64,000 nucleotides of DNA, from assembly GCA_027579435.1 (NCBI GenBank), contig JANBPK010000727.1, forward strand, positions 1-64,000, given 5' to 3'. A program made the translations under genes and the position numbers. Positions 36,092 to 49,000 of this stretch are shown here, one piece after another; within the stretch, counting starts at the first letter, position 1; the number at the start of each line of letters is the position of its first letter. This stretch comes from Candolleomyces eurysporus (lineage: Eukaryota > Basidiomycota > Agaricomycetes > Agaricales > Psathyrellaceae). The notes under the pieces are model-generated. The model did not search any database and was not told the origin of the DNA. It saw only the letters and a list, made by a program, of their open reading frames with translations.

Positions 36092-37722
36092 CTAACGCAC
36101 CACCTCCAAATCCAGATTTCTAATATGCACCACTCCATGCTCATGTTTAATGCTCCCGCCATCCAGACTGACATCCTCCAAGCTCGCGAGCCCATCCCTA
36201 TGCTTCGTCCCCAGATTACCCAAGCCGTGGATATCACTCCCCGGGCTNACAGGTTCCACCATCGACGAGGCATCCGTCGTGGAGCTCCTCGTCGAGCCAT
36301 GTGACAGATTACGCTGAATAACCGAGGCATTGGTTTGCANAGGNGGTGGTAGGGTTGCCGATTGTATAGACGAGATACTCCCCGAACGCGAAGAACCGAA
36401 CANCCCACCCAGCTTCCTCGTAAAGGGGGCCGGCTGTACGGGAGGGCTACCCGGAGCTTGTGTTCGAGGGCCGGAGATAGGTGCAGTCTGCGGCACCACA
36501 GGTCCCTGCGTCTCCCCACCCCACAGCTTGAAGCCCCATNCCCATCGCAGACTTCTTCGCCGTACTATTGTGAACATCATCTTCTGCGCCCGTAGTCATT
36601 GTGGGTGGAGGGGGTAGCTTAATCGAGCCAGGTGATCCCGACGATTCGCCTTGACTGAAGTTGTTTTCAGCGATGAATTGCCGTAACGCTTCGACACACG
36701 TCTCCGATGCCTGCCTCGCCTCGTTCGCCTCTTGGAGCTCATGACGGACAGTAGACAACTCGTCTTTCACCTGACGAAGGGTCGCTTGAAGCTCTTTGAT
36801 CTCGGAGGAAGGATCGCTGTCTGGTTGTGGGGGTGATTGCCGCCCAAACAGTGATGGGTATCGGGCGCTGCTTGTTGGAGGCGGGTGGTTTGCACCGCCA
36901 GCCGGCGTCTCCGGTGGGAATGTGAGGACCTGTGCATTCGGCGAGGGATTTGGGTCTGGGACGGGCAATGTAAANCCCATGTCAGAAACCGAGGACACCC
37001 TCCTATGGGAACTGGTGCTGCGGCCCGTTAGGGGCGTGAATGAGTTACGTTTGGAGGAAGCGGGCGGACTGGTCAGCATGCCAGCCAGCGATGCACGGTT
37101 AACATCAATAGGCGTCATGCTCTGCCTTCTGTTCTCGGTTTGAAGACGCATAAGGCCTCGCCTGTAAAACGCGTGGTTTAGACATGCGATGGAACGCGAG
37201 GCGGGATGGAAAGAAAGGTAATCGAAGATAGGGTGGAACATACCTGCTTTCCTCAACTTTCGCTCTCAGAAGCGAAATCGCCTCTTCATCCTCCTTGATC
37301 TTCTTGCGAGCGGATTCAAGTTCTTCTCCTGTTTCTGTTGCCTTCTCCGTCATGAGTTGCAGTGCATCGGTGAGGTTGGCTTCTTTGGCATGGGCAGCCG
37401 CCAACAGCTTGGCCAGGCCGTCTCGTTCCCTGGTCATCTCGCCAAGGGAGTCGCGTAGCTGAGAAACGAGGTGGGCGAGCACCTCTGGGTCGAGAGCTTC
37501 ATGCTTGTGCTCCGGGGTGTCCAGCGCGGCAGTAAATGGGTGGTGGCGAGGGGTGACGGGAGGGGACGACTCCATGTTGAGCTGGTGCTCGAGTTCGAGG
37601 CTGAGATCGATGGAGAAATGCTTCCTCTCCTTGTGGTTAAGAGGCTGGACCTCAGCGGAGTTGGGTGCTTCAAACTCGACTTGGTGCGTGTTTTCAGCGC
37701 GATCGCTGAATGATGTTGACAT
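36092..37722 (-). CDS. Coiled-coil protein of unknown function
   Basis: Two exons: MSTSFSDRAENTHQVEF to AISLLRAKVEES, an intron, then RRGLMRLQTENRRQSMTP onward. The first part has a long heptad region (about residues 80-160: LVSQLRDSLGEMTRERDGL, ATETGEELESARKKI). A second coiled coil (EIKELQATLRQVKDELSTV) lies after a Ser/Pro-rich stretch. The C-terminus (GWGFKLWGGETQGP to NLDLEVVR) lies in another frame after the n at 36540; treating the n as an extra base joins the frames as KKSAMGWGFKLW, so this is probably an assembly error. Resemblance to trafficking or Rab-exchange coiled coils is only compositional, so no function is assigned. About 520 residues, divergent from the PB1-ZZ gene. Confidence 0.75.
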
Positions 37723-38204
37723 GGACGCGGATTTGGATCGTCGTCAAGAGGAGGACACGATGATGACTGCGCAGACGGACGTGGAGGGCTCGACTGGCCG
37801 CGAGGGAGTGGGTGCTAGGGAAGATGATGGGGGGAGGAGAGAGGTTTCACACCAACCCTAGGTAGCCTCCCACATATGTAACTCGAAAAGGGTCACTTGT
37901 TTATTTCGAAACGAACCGGCTAGGCTGCTTCGGACTTCCACCTGAGCATAGAAACAAAGTCANATGCTGGACGACGCGTTGTGNAGCTTGCCCGGTNATC
38001 ATCACTGATGAATGTTGGACTGGTATTATGCCCATTCATGTCGATCCAGGCGGTCCAGGGCCCGTTTGTCCAAGGGAGAGATGATAGTCGGTACACTTAG
38101 TCAGCGGCGTACTGCGGAGATACTGCTGTGTGAATGAACACTGTCATATCATCGAGCTCTGCCATCCCGAGTCCTCTATCTCATCCCTCCATCCTCTCCT
38201 AGCC
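37723..38204. promoter_or_regulatory. Divergent promoter region
   Basis: 482 bp between the start codons of the coiled-coil gene (leftward) and the PB1-ZZ gene (rightward), with three n calls near 37963-37997. The frame upstream of 38205 stays open to a GTG at 38130 but has no ATG. No specific motif recognised. Confidence 0.5.
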
Positions 38205-41200
38205 ATGTCCAACCGTCCAGATCGGCCGCTCGTCGTAAAGTGCACGTTCGACAAGTCGCACAAGAAGATCACCTTCAGCTCGTCTCANAACTGCTCGTTT
38301 GAGCTGCTCAAGCACAAAGTAGGGTAGTTAGTGCTCAGAAGCATGCTGTGTACTGACGCACACACCAGATAGAACAGTGCTTCGCGCTGTCCGCGGCCAC
38401 CTACGCAGTCTCTTGGAAGGACGACGATGGAGAAACCACAAGCATCGTGACTGAAGATGATCTCAGCGAAGCAATATGCTATTTCGGCTCGGGGGACGAT
38501 GCTTCAGGCTCCATCCTCTCCGGATTCTCTGGCCGCAGCTTTGGGAGAAAGGCCGTCACCCTCAGAGTCTCCATCTCCATCGACTACGACGGCCCAAGTC
38601 TGTCCGATACATCTTCCCTTGCAAGTCTAGAGGAATTTCGGAGCAGGAACGGGAGTCGGAGGTCTTTCTCATTTACCGCCGGCTCCGTCGAGCTCGACGA
38701 TGATTCGGTNACCGTCAGCTCAAGGGACCACTTGGGCTCAGCATCATCCTCGGCCTCGCACGACTACAGGCTNCGTCCGTCCAGTCCGCCGGACGATCTC
38801 ACTAAACCATCCCCAACCCTTCGTAACACCCCACATTCAGACGGTTCCTACGTCGGCNTCTCCAATGGGAACGGGCACTCTGACTTTTCATTCAGCGATC
38901 TGGGTGCAGACGTCCGTTCAGCCTCAGATCAGAACGAAGAGCTTTCAGCAGCAATGGAAAGGTACCCCGCCGACCCGTCAGCCGTCTTTGCGCGTCTCAA
39001 GATAAGGGAAACTTTGGGCGACGATCAATCCGACTGGGACGACGCAAGCGTGGAGGAGGATCGAGGAGCACGGTGGCTGCGAGAGCAGAAGGAGCGGGCC
39101 ATCCGAACCAAGCTCGGCGTAGAGCCTGAGCCCTCCATTGCCGATGACGATTCATACGCCTGCCGCAGCCTCTCCCTCGAGATGAATAACAATGGGCAAT
39201 ATTACTACAATTACAACGCATCCTCAGGGTCCCAATCCCAGGCGGATCCCTTCGAAGATAGNAGCCTTGANGCCATATCTGAAGAAGATTATACCCCTTC
39301 TCCCTCNAAACGAATTGAAAAGCCCCGTGCGACGTCCATGCACCTCAANTGGCTTGCCGCCCAGCACTTGGAAATGGAGGAACATCGTCGTCTTCAAACG
39401 TCTGCATCGCAGACTTCTCTTGGCTCGGGAAGCTCAGGTTCACCCAAAGCACCGCAGCAGGGCGACGGCCCTATTATCGACAAAGAGTTCAAGTATTACA
39501 ACCTCCCTGCCCCTCCGGACGAAATTGTCACCGACTGCTCCAACTGTGGANTNTTGCTCGAGTCCATGCGATACGTTTGTTCGACTTGCGGGGAAAACCC
39601 ACCTGTCANTCGTACGAAAGGAAAAAAGAAGGANCANAACTGNGGCCTCCACTATCCACCCTCCCCTCGACCTTCATGTGGCAACAGTCCAGGATCGGGC
39701 TCGTCTNCGTCTCNANNNNAANGCTATCTTGGAAGTGTNGATTCGCTATTCAATCTCCAGTCNCGAAAATTCTANCACAANCTNCCGGCGCTGTCCTCCT
39801 CCATTTCCATTTTCAGTTCTCGAACCCGGGTTGATGAACCACCACCNCCCGAGTCACCACGGTCTGGGTTCGANCTNTGCGTCAATTGCTTTGAAACTGA
39901 GGGCATAAACCACTCTATNGATTCTGGACTCGGATCTCCAAGCTCAAGCGCCACAGCGTTTGGCCAATCTTCCTCATCCCTGCAGCCGCAAGATTCGAGC
40001 TGGAGGACAAGTGCTCCGAAGAAAGGGCATACTCGACATGCCTTTATCGAGAAAATGTGGAGCGACATTGGGTGGCAGAACGTTTGTAAGTCGCATCAGC
40101 TACCCGTCCCAACGTGAACCCCCAACTGATTTAAAACAGCTCAAGACGAAGGAACGGTGTCCGTCTGTACCACTTGCCATGCAACCACAGGCAGGCAACG
40201 ATACAAATGCGCTGTCTGTCCCAAATTCAATCTGTGCAAAGCTTGCTACACGTACGTAGTTAAAATCATCGTACACACACTTTACTCTAACTCACAAAAT
40301 TTCAGCGTTGTCCACCATCTCCATCCGGTGCACGCTTTCATACTTGTCCCAGATGCACCGACCTTCCCTTCTCCGATTGAATTGGGGTCCGTAGGAAGTT
40401 TGGCTAACGGGCTTCCGAATGCGGATTCCATCGAGGAACCAGGTAAGTTGCGTTATACTCTATGCATGACCTCAGAGCAGAAGGCTGAGTTTCGTNANAG
40501 CAATGCCAGCTCAACTTGAAATCAATTGCACCCAGTAAGCAGACGAGAGCGCCTTGTACCGTTGCAATCCATTGACATACTCCCCCTCGTAGTTGCCTGC
40601 TCCCTATCGTCGGTGCTATCTTTCATTGCGCTATCTGTGATTCAATCGATATTTGCTCCAACTGTGAAGCGGCGGGGTTACCTGGAAACCTCGAGTCCGC
40701 AGACGGTGGCCACAATTCTACTCATATCTTGATCAAGGTCGGTCAATAAGCTTACCATCTTTTGATATCAGGAACGGCTACTGAAACGTGTCTTTAATTA
40801 GATTCCTTACGTTCTGGAGCGCAGCGAGGTACACACGGCCCGCAGGCCATGTGCCATTCACATACTTTTCATTGAAACTGACTTGAACTTCCAGCTTCAA
40901 ACTGCAAGCAGGGCTGCCATGGACCTATGGCGCGGTAGGGACTCTGCGGTGGCGATATCTGCCTCCAAAGTGGCATCCCAAGCCAACGCTGCGTACGCCC
41001 AAACCGTGGTAGGAGTCAACACCATGCAAGCCCTGCAAGAAGCCCTTGAAGACCACGGACTACCATGCAACAATTGCAGTCATGTAAGGAAAAAAAATGC
41101 GCAGCTTAACACCTTTGACCACACGCTCACTGCGCACCTTTCTCATTTCTACATCAACAGTCTATCGTTGGAACGCGGTATCAGTGTGCCCACTGCCCGT

Positions 41201-41940
41201 CACACCCGGTCGGGTACAATCTGGTAAATGAAGTTTTTCCGTCTGGGAGTTTCATCCCGTCCTGTGCAGCGCTGATTCCCTACTTCTCCTCTAGTGCTCG
41301 CACTGTGAACCTCGATCATGGGCAGTGCACGATCCTATGCACATATTCTTCAAGTTGCCGCGACCCGTCCTACATCCCTTAGAATCGACACCGCCATTCC
41401 TTCCTCCCCTGTAGGTGTCTTCACACCAGTACTGCGATCATCTCAGCTAACCCGATTGCACTGTAGGTATTCAGTACCGGCCGGACCACCGCCAAACAAC
41501 CCAAGATGCGATGACCCGAGAGGTACGTTACGCCTTGCGTTCCCCATTCTGCATGAAAACTGAACAAGAACCACGTTCACAGAATACTTGAAATACCTGC
41601 GGCACAGTATTGCTCTGTGCGATCGCTGTATGAGGCACATTGAAGGGGAGTGGTTCAGATGCGCTTACTGCCCCATTGACCTCTGCGATGCCTGCGAGGC
41701 TGTTGATACCCACGCCGACGACCACTTCTTCGTCGTCTTCAAATCTACGGTCAGTACTAGTCCCTTATTTGCATTACTCATGGCTGACTGGTTGGAATTT
41801 GGTTAGATTGATCTAAAAGCATTCAAGTGCGTCGCGTCATTGTTCTCCATGTACCTTTCCAGCCCTCTAACATTGCTATTAGGTCGTTTACAAACCCTGA
41901 AGAACCAACGCCTATTGTCAGTTACCCTATCTATAAGTAG
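38205..41940 (+). CDS. PB1-domain protein with five ZZ-type zinc fingers (Nbr1-like)
   Basis: Starts MSNRPDRPLVVKCTFDKSHK. The N-terminal PB1 domain has the acidic signature WKDDDGETTSIVTEDDLSEA. A Ser/Asp-rich linker of about 300 residues follows (many n calls). Then ZZ-type fingers: (1) TDCSNCGTLLESMRYVCSTC, interrupted by an insert; (2) VCTTCHATTGRQRYKCAVC; (3) INCTHCLLPIVGAIFHCAIC, formed by splicing at 40535-40592; (4) PCNNCSHSIVGTRYQCAHC; (5) LCDRCMRHIEGEWFRCAYC, followed by DTHADDHFFVVFK. PB1 plus ZZ recalls the selective-autophagy receptors Nbr1/p62, but I cannot see the FW domain or a UBA domain. The job as a cargo receptor or signalling scaffold is inferred. Ends NPEEPTPIVSYPIYK. 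Confidence 0.85.
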
Positions 41941-42159
41941 AATCTTTGCTTTTCTCTGAGCTTGTATGTTGGAAGTCAGCACGTACACATTTACAATGTA
42001 TATTATCATTCCATAGGACCATTATTATCGCGTATTTTACAACGGCGGGAGAGTAACGTGGAGAATGCGAGTATTCCTCGAATAGTGAGTCTTCCCAGTG
42101 CAGAGGTGACAAGAGGTACGGAATGGGGGAGGTTGGGCTGGTCCATCTCAAGACACCGA

Positions 42160-42778
42160 CTAACCCTTTTTGAACCCTATCACGCGCAGGTTAGTTAAAA
42201 CGTCTTTGGGTAGAGGTAGACAGCAAAGAGACGCACCAAGTCTACGCCGTTCATAGAACAGATCCGTCCTGCTCGCTCCCAAATTCACAATCTTCGGACA
42301 CCCATCTCTATCCTTTTCCAGGCGAGTACACTCGGAGCAGTAGTACGCGTCAGAAATACCTAGCAGGAACGACAAAATGATCAGCAAACAAGAGTAGGGA
42401 CGCTAATGGAAGTAGCCAACTCACCTGGGGAACCGCAAATAATACAACGACCTCCGTAGGTACCAAAGTTGCATTCATCACATATACGGACAAGTGTCTC
42501 TGGTCGAACGTATGAATCACAAACCGGGCTGTGAATGCAGGTCGTAAGCACAGTAATCTTCACATAAAATGGGGTTGGAAAGCACCATTTTCCGTCACAC
42601 TTTTCGCATAAGCGTCCGATGGCTGCAGTTGGGTCAGAAGGCATGCTTTGATGAGGTATACGAGCTTGCTCACCGATGCCGGGCTGTCGCCTGCACATAA
42701 CGAGATCTAACGACAGATATCAGCTCAACTGCTAGAGAATGCAGCCTTTTGCGCCTTACCTGGGTGATGCTTGGACAT
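42160..42778 (-). CDS. RDS3: SF3b complex subunit Rds3/PHF5A
   Basis: A small zinc-knuckle protein of the U2 snRNP SF3b complex that shapes the branch-site adenosine pocket. Six exons assemble to about 110 residues, the family size: [105 protein letters not shown] and FKKG. The CxxC knuckles and the C-terminal FKKG are all present. The sequence is almost identical to the universal family, so identity is certain. Exons are very short and introns around 50-65 bp. It lies tail-to-tail with the PB1-ZZ gene (219 bp between stops). Confidence 0.96.
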
Positions 42779-43028
42779 GTCGGCAGATGGTGGTCAGTGA
42801 ACAAGTTCAATCGCGCTTAGTCATCCAATCAGGTCGAAGTTAATCCTCCAGAAAGCACTCGAGTCAAATCTACCCAGAGGCATTAGTAAAAGAAATGGAA
42901 TGTATTGATGCACGATGTAGGTAATCTAGGCTTGAATAGGATAGCGTAAACCGACTAAACTGTACAGGTAGGAGACGATACGATTATTATTACTTGCACT
43001 GAAGAATCCGTTCACCTTCACCTTCCCC

Positions 43029-46000
43029 TCACGACAAATGGAAACTCCCAACACCCTCTTGAATTGCGACGCGCAACTTCTCCTTCATCATCTCCTTGGT
43101 GCTATACTCTGGCAGCTTCAAATAGTTTACGCAGGTCATGACGCTGGGAAGATAGTCATCCGCAGTCAGGGGCGCTTCGTGCGGCTTCCTGACCACTGTT
43201 AACGGTGGGTTCAGGCCCTTGAATCCTGCATAGCATATCAGCCACGAACATGGTGAGGAACGAATGAAGCTACAAACCTCCTATGGGCAGTTTGGGACTA
43301 CCTGTGATGAACTGCAGGAAGGCTCGACGAGTTGGGCCATCGAATTCGGACATGACTCCAAGGAGGAACCTGATCGCGCGACTCTCAACGTTGAAACCAT
43401 GGTCTGCCTTGACGGCCTCAGAAAGCGCTGAAAACCGATGATTAGCTATGGAGACATCGGACACCGAGCATGGAGCACTTACTTTCAATAGTCCAATCCT
43501 CGTCACTGTTGCCAAACAGCATCACCAGTTCGTCTGCGGTGAACGCTCGAAGGTCTGTGACCGGGAATACTTTCGAGAATCCTTCTTTGAAAGCTTTGGC
43601 TTGTACTTGCACACCCTTGCCAATGATAGCGTCCAAAACTTCTTCAATGTACTCGTAAACGTTCTCGGACGTCACGGCAATATCACGACCGCCAGGCTAG
43701 ACCAGACTGTCAACCAACGTTTCTCTCAGCATCAAGCAAGCAAACGCACCCGCAATTCGATGTCATAACCAGGGATGGTGAAATCGAGTGCCAAATCTTC
43801 CACCTTGACCTTCTCAATCGCAGCAATCTTACGAGACAGCTAGAAAGATGAAATCAACGGCACGCTCGGGAAACTAAACGGTGTCACCAACCTTATCGGT
43901 GGGCTCGTCCCCACTTTCCGATGCAATTTTCTGAAGCTGAGTCAATGAATTGGCGAGTTCCAAATCCACAAGCTAAAGAGAAAGAAGGTTCAGTTGCTGC
44001 ATTGAGAGAGAATGAGGGCCACAAACCTTGAGCGTCGAAATAGTCACGGGAACTTCTTCTCCTAGCACAATTTTCAAGAACACTTTGTTGAACGAGAGGT
44101 CGATGATACGAGAATCAAGCATAGCCTTTGCAACAAACTGCCCAATGACGCGGAGGATATGGGTGCGTTTTCTAAGGAAAAACGTATTAGAAACTGGTTT
44201 TATAAGAAATGCAGCTGCGATACGCACTGGCCACCATCATTGATGATATCTTCCCTGCTAATCGGCGCTGGATACAGTCCAGTAGGATGGCTAACATAAA
44301 GGCCAGAGCCCGACGCATCGTCATCCCTCCAGATTTTGAGGTCCTTGCGAGCAAATTCTTTCGAAACCAAAGAGTAGAACTCGAGCGTCGGCCCAAGCCC
44401 GGTTCCAACTTCTTCAAAGTACTCCACCTCAAGAACAGACGACGAAGACCCATAAAGCTCGAACACCTTGACAGCCGACTCCAGGATATGTTTGCGGGAA
44501 ATCCGAACCTTTTGCCTCTGCAGTCTTCCAAGGAAACCAATTCCATCGTCCCTTCTGGAACTATCCTGCACACGACTCTGTTGGTTCTGCCACTTGAGGA
44601 TCAATCGGGCATAGCCAAACGAAGTCGACTGCAAGAAGTTGTAACGAGTTGCGAAGGGGAATAGGAAGGGGAAATGCTGAGGAAGATCCAAAGCCCAGTC
44701 AGGGAGGCAAGAGCTGTACATAAATCTGTTAGTGGAAGATGGAGGGCCTTCAAAACAACTGCGACTGACCTAGCTACAATCATAGGTTCTTCCAGCTGCC
44801 GCGTGAGCTTGGCAGACAGCTTGTTGTTTACAAAGGCCGAATCGGGCAGGCTGCGCTTGTCAGGTCCGAAAGTTGATCTCTCGGCTTCCAGAGTGTTGAG
44901 CTGGCTCAAAACGCGGAGGAGGCGCAAAATCTTGCTGGGAGCTGCGTCCTCAGGAAGAGACGACAAACTGGGGGTGGCACTTCGCTTTGGGATAGCATCT
45001 TCTGAACGATCTGAGAAAGNAAAAAAAAACATTAAAATTCGAGTCAAAGAGATACCCATCTCTTGGACGTACTTTCAGAGCCCGGCGCTGGTCCCACCAC
45101 TTTCTTGAATTTGATGGTGTAGATGCCTTGCCAGATCAGGTTCAGGGGTGTAGGGTTGTTCTTCTTTCGCATCTCGTGCTGATGAATCGCGCCGTAGATA
45201 GTCAAATCCAAGGGGAGAACTTGGTCATCCATGGAAAACTGCAAGTGCCAATCCGTCGGTTTAGCTTTCAACGCAGCCGCGTATGAGGCTCGGCCTGTTG
45301 GGCCACGGGATTCCTTGCCAGACGCGTTGCTCGGTGTGGCAACACGAGTTCCGTCTGGTGTTTGTGCTTCAACCTTTGACCCATCTACTACATCGTCAGA
45401 TTGGGACACGACTGCTAAAAATGGCACCCTTACCTTCGGCTACATTCAACGTCACAGTTTTCTCCGAGATCGAAACGTCTGGATCGTCATCTTCATCGTC
45501 ATACACCTCTGCATCAATTTCTTCGTCTGAAAAGTCGTCGTGGAGGTCTGAAAGAGGATCTTCGATGGCTTGTGTAGTACTTCCAAGGGACGGTCCTGCA
45601 GTCGATGCCGATTCAGAAGTCGACGCCGCGTCTTGGTTATTAGTAGACGTGGCAGTTCCGTTTTTGGCACTCAAGCGCTGACTTCGACGCCGCGTGACAC
45701 CAGAGGCTGAAGGCGGCTCATTGTTTGAAGCGCTGGGAGCAGCGGAGGCGGAAGACCTGGCGGACTGGAGTGCATCCTCTAGGGCAGCCCTGGATGACGC
45801 GGATGCCGGAAAGCCAGATGCTGCAAGAGCAGCAAACATACCAGAGAGCCGAGAGTTTCCTGCCAGGAGGCCTGAAACGCGCGGACGAAGGTAATCGTGC
45901 AAAGCTTGGAAAGTTGCAATGGCGTGGATCGAAACTGCGATGTTCTGAAGATTGCGAGGAATCTCAGAGTCCGGCTCCGCCACAAGACGCAGCCTTAGCT

Positions 46001-49000
46001 GACGAGCCAACAAGGAGGGCGAGCTGCGTTTGGAATCTAGGGGGAGTCTATGAGAGATGGCCGATGAGGGAAGAGACTCATTGACTCACCATCCGTATTT
46101 TGTGACACGGTCGTAACATTGAAGGACTCCATGCGAGTGAGTGCCTCCTGAAGCTTCTTGACAAGCACAGCGAAAGGACTTTGCCCTTGGCTGAAGGAGT
46201 TGGCCTTCTTTCCAGAGAATGCGTCCAGCAAAAGTTCCTTTCTCTTCTTGATTCCGACTATATCATTCAAGGTTAACAAGATATCAAAACGTGAAAGGAA
46301 AAGTAAGACGAACCTGATCTGCCTTCATCTGTTGCGAATTGCAAGAGTCTATCAACAACGCCGCTCTGGAGTAGTTCAAAGCTGGAGACTGAAGTATGCG
46401 TAGAAGAAAATAATTGTGCCAGATCCCATAGGGCAGCCGATAAATCTTCCGTCGATGCCAATGGCTCAGATATCCTTTCCACAAGACTACGCAACTCTGC
46501 GAACGAGCTGTCGCCCTCTTCTTGTTGCTCGCCCGTCAAGTACTTGAATTGGATGACTCGACACCGAAGGGTGATGGCATCTTCAGGGTCCAAGGATAGC
46601 GATGACAATTTCTTGAGACCTGGAAGCGACGAGACGGGTATAACGGGTGGAGGTGGAACGGATTCGGTGGTGGATTGTTCTCCCTCTTTCTCTCCATCCT
46701 TGGTTTTCTCTTTCGACTTTGACGAAGCCACTGGTCTTGTTGAGAGGGATTCAATCTCGTGGAACACGCCTTCGCGTCTGAAAGCAGGCTTGTAGATGGA
46801 CGAAGCTTTCGAGAGCAGCAGGTCTACCAGTTGCAGCGCCCCGATGACCAGGGAAGGATGATCCCGGGATGACAGAATTGACGATGCGAAGGTAGCAATT
46901 GGTACAAACTAGTTGGGGCGTCAGCATTATTCAGCATACAAACTATAACTCTCACTCACCTTGAGAACCTTCTGGATCTCTTCCGAATCAAGGAAGCTAA
47001 CAGCTTTCAAAAGGCCTGTGAGCGTCTTCACCCGAACAGCAATTATCACGCTTGCGGCATAAACGTCGACCAGGATCGGGATCAGCAGAGTCATGAACCT
47101 GCCGACAACATCAGGGTTCGCGCGCAACAGAGAAACACGGTCCACGGGCGCTTCTTTTTGTGTCGGGGCTGGAGTCGTATCATCGGAATCTTGAACCTGN
47201 CTGTCATTCGGAAGCGAGGGTGTCAATCTTCCTTCAGCTTCGGGCGTCGGGGTGGGAGCAGGATCGATAGGCGTGGCAGAGGAGGTCGCAACTTGATTTG
47301 CTTGCCTAGCTGCGGCCCTGTCGGCCTTTGCCTTTGCCTTGACCATGCGGGAGAGGGATTTCTCCGTATAAGCCTTGTGGTCGAACACAGAATCTGAAGT
47401 AGCATCATGTGAGCTGTGAACGGGTAATTGAATGTGTTGAACGTGATCGCACCTTTGGGCAGTGGAGGCAATAACTCGGATATCAAGCCTAGCGCTTCCT
47501 CTACCTGATCTTTCGGACGATGAGCCAAATTCTCCATGACCGTCATATCTGCTAAGCCTCCTCCAAGACCTTGACCACCAACTCCATCNCCTTGTTCAGC
47601 GCTAGAGTTAACAGCAGAAGGGAGGACGCCGGTGAGGATCTGATAGAGGGTATCGACAATATCCGCATCCAAAAGGGCCAGAGTAATCTTTGGACTGGCA
47701 CGGGCAGATGTAGCCAACGCGCGCAGAAGCAGCGTGTAGGTGTTTGATGCCACAATAGGAGAACCGCCCACTGGCAACAGCAAGTGGTTCACCGCCCGGA
47801 TCAACGGNGTATCGACGAGGGTCTCGAGGTTTTCAATACCAGACCGATGGTATGAATCAATGACCCGGATAACGCAAAGGCAGGCAAACTCGACCAGACG
47901 CTGATCAGCGTACGAAAGGCAGTTTCGGATGATCGGCCAGACNTCCCGAATCATTGGGAAATGCTCAGAAGATACGCTTCTACAGCAGTTGGCCGCAGCT
48001 TGAAGGGCGGTCCGCTGCACTGCAATGGAGAAAAAGTCCAAATAGTTCAGCAAGGCGGCGAGGCCACCTTCTCTCACGATGGAACTGGGGAACTCCTCGG
48101 AAATCTTCTCCAATGTCTAATNAGAAATAAAAGATTAAAGACTCTGGAAGGATACAAAACAGAACGAGGCTTACACTCAGTGTTTGCTCGGCGAGATCGA
48201 TGTAGGATATTTCAATCAGCTTGTTGCACAAGACGGGTATAGCACCATGGTACACGACCGTGTGCGCGACGCCAGGCAGTGCCTCCATGAGGTTAGCAAG
48301 ACACCGACAGGCCAAGACTTGAGCTTCAGGGTTTTCATCTCCCTGATATTGCCCGCCGGCACTCATCGCCAATGCCGCAGCAAGGGCAGCGTCCTCGTCT
48401 TGCTCTCCGCCATCATCATCGTCGTCGTCGTCATTGTCTTCTTCATTGCCCTTTCCGCCTAGGATTCGGACCAACTCTCTCACGAAAGATTCGACGGGGA
48501 ACGACCCAGCAAGGGTATCTTCGGTGCTCATGCTCAACAGCTCGCTTAGTTCCTGCAGGGTCAAAAGACGAGTGGTGGGATCCGCTGATGGCTTGATGTT
48601 CGTGAGCATAGTCTTGAGTCGAGACGAAAGCGACATCATGTAGGACCCAAACTGGCGATAATCCCCAAAGATCGCCATGGCGGCGGACTCGTCGATGCCT
48701 GCCGGTGGCGGAGGCATGCTTGGTGGCGGTGGGGGAGCGGCGTTGTTCGAGTTTCCAGTAGAATTTTCCTGCATTCCATCGTCGTCTCTGTCTTCNTCGT
48801 CGTCGTCGTCATCATGGTGATGGTCTTCGCCACCCGAGTTCTTGGTCTCCTCCTTTTCGTTACTCCCAGCACCGAGCCCTGCATCATCCGACTCCGATTC
48901 ATCGTGTCCGAGATAATCAGCATCGTGCATTTCGATATCATCATCCTCCAGACGGGAGGAGCTGGCTGCGGCGATCTTGGACTTCTTCGAGGCCTTGCTC

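Noticed and set aside
38130..38204. N-terminal extension of the PB1-ZZ protein
   Set aside because: It opens with GTG, and the PB1 domain begins directly after the ATG at 38205.
48372..48643. Plus-strand frames rich in Arg/His/Ser opposite the Ufd4 acidic region
   Set aside because: They are antisense shadows of the poly-Asp/Glu coding tract in UFD4.
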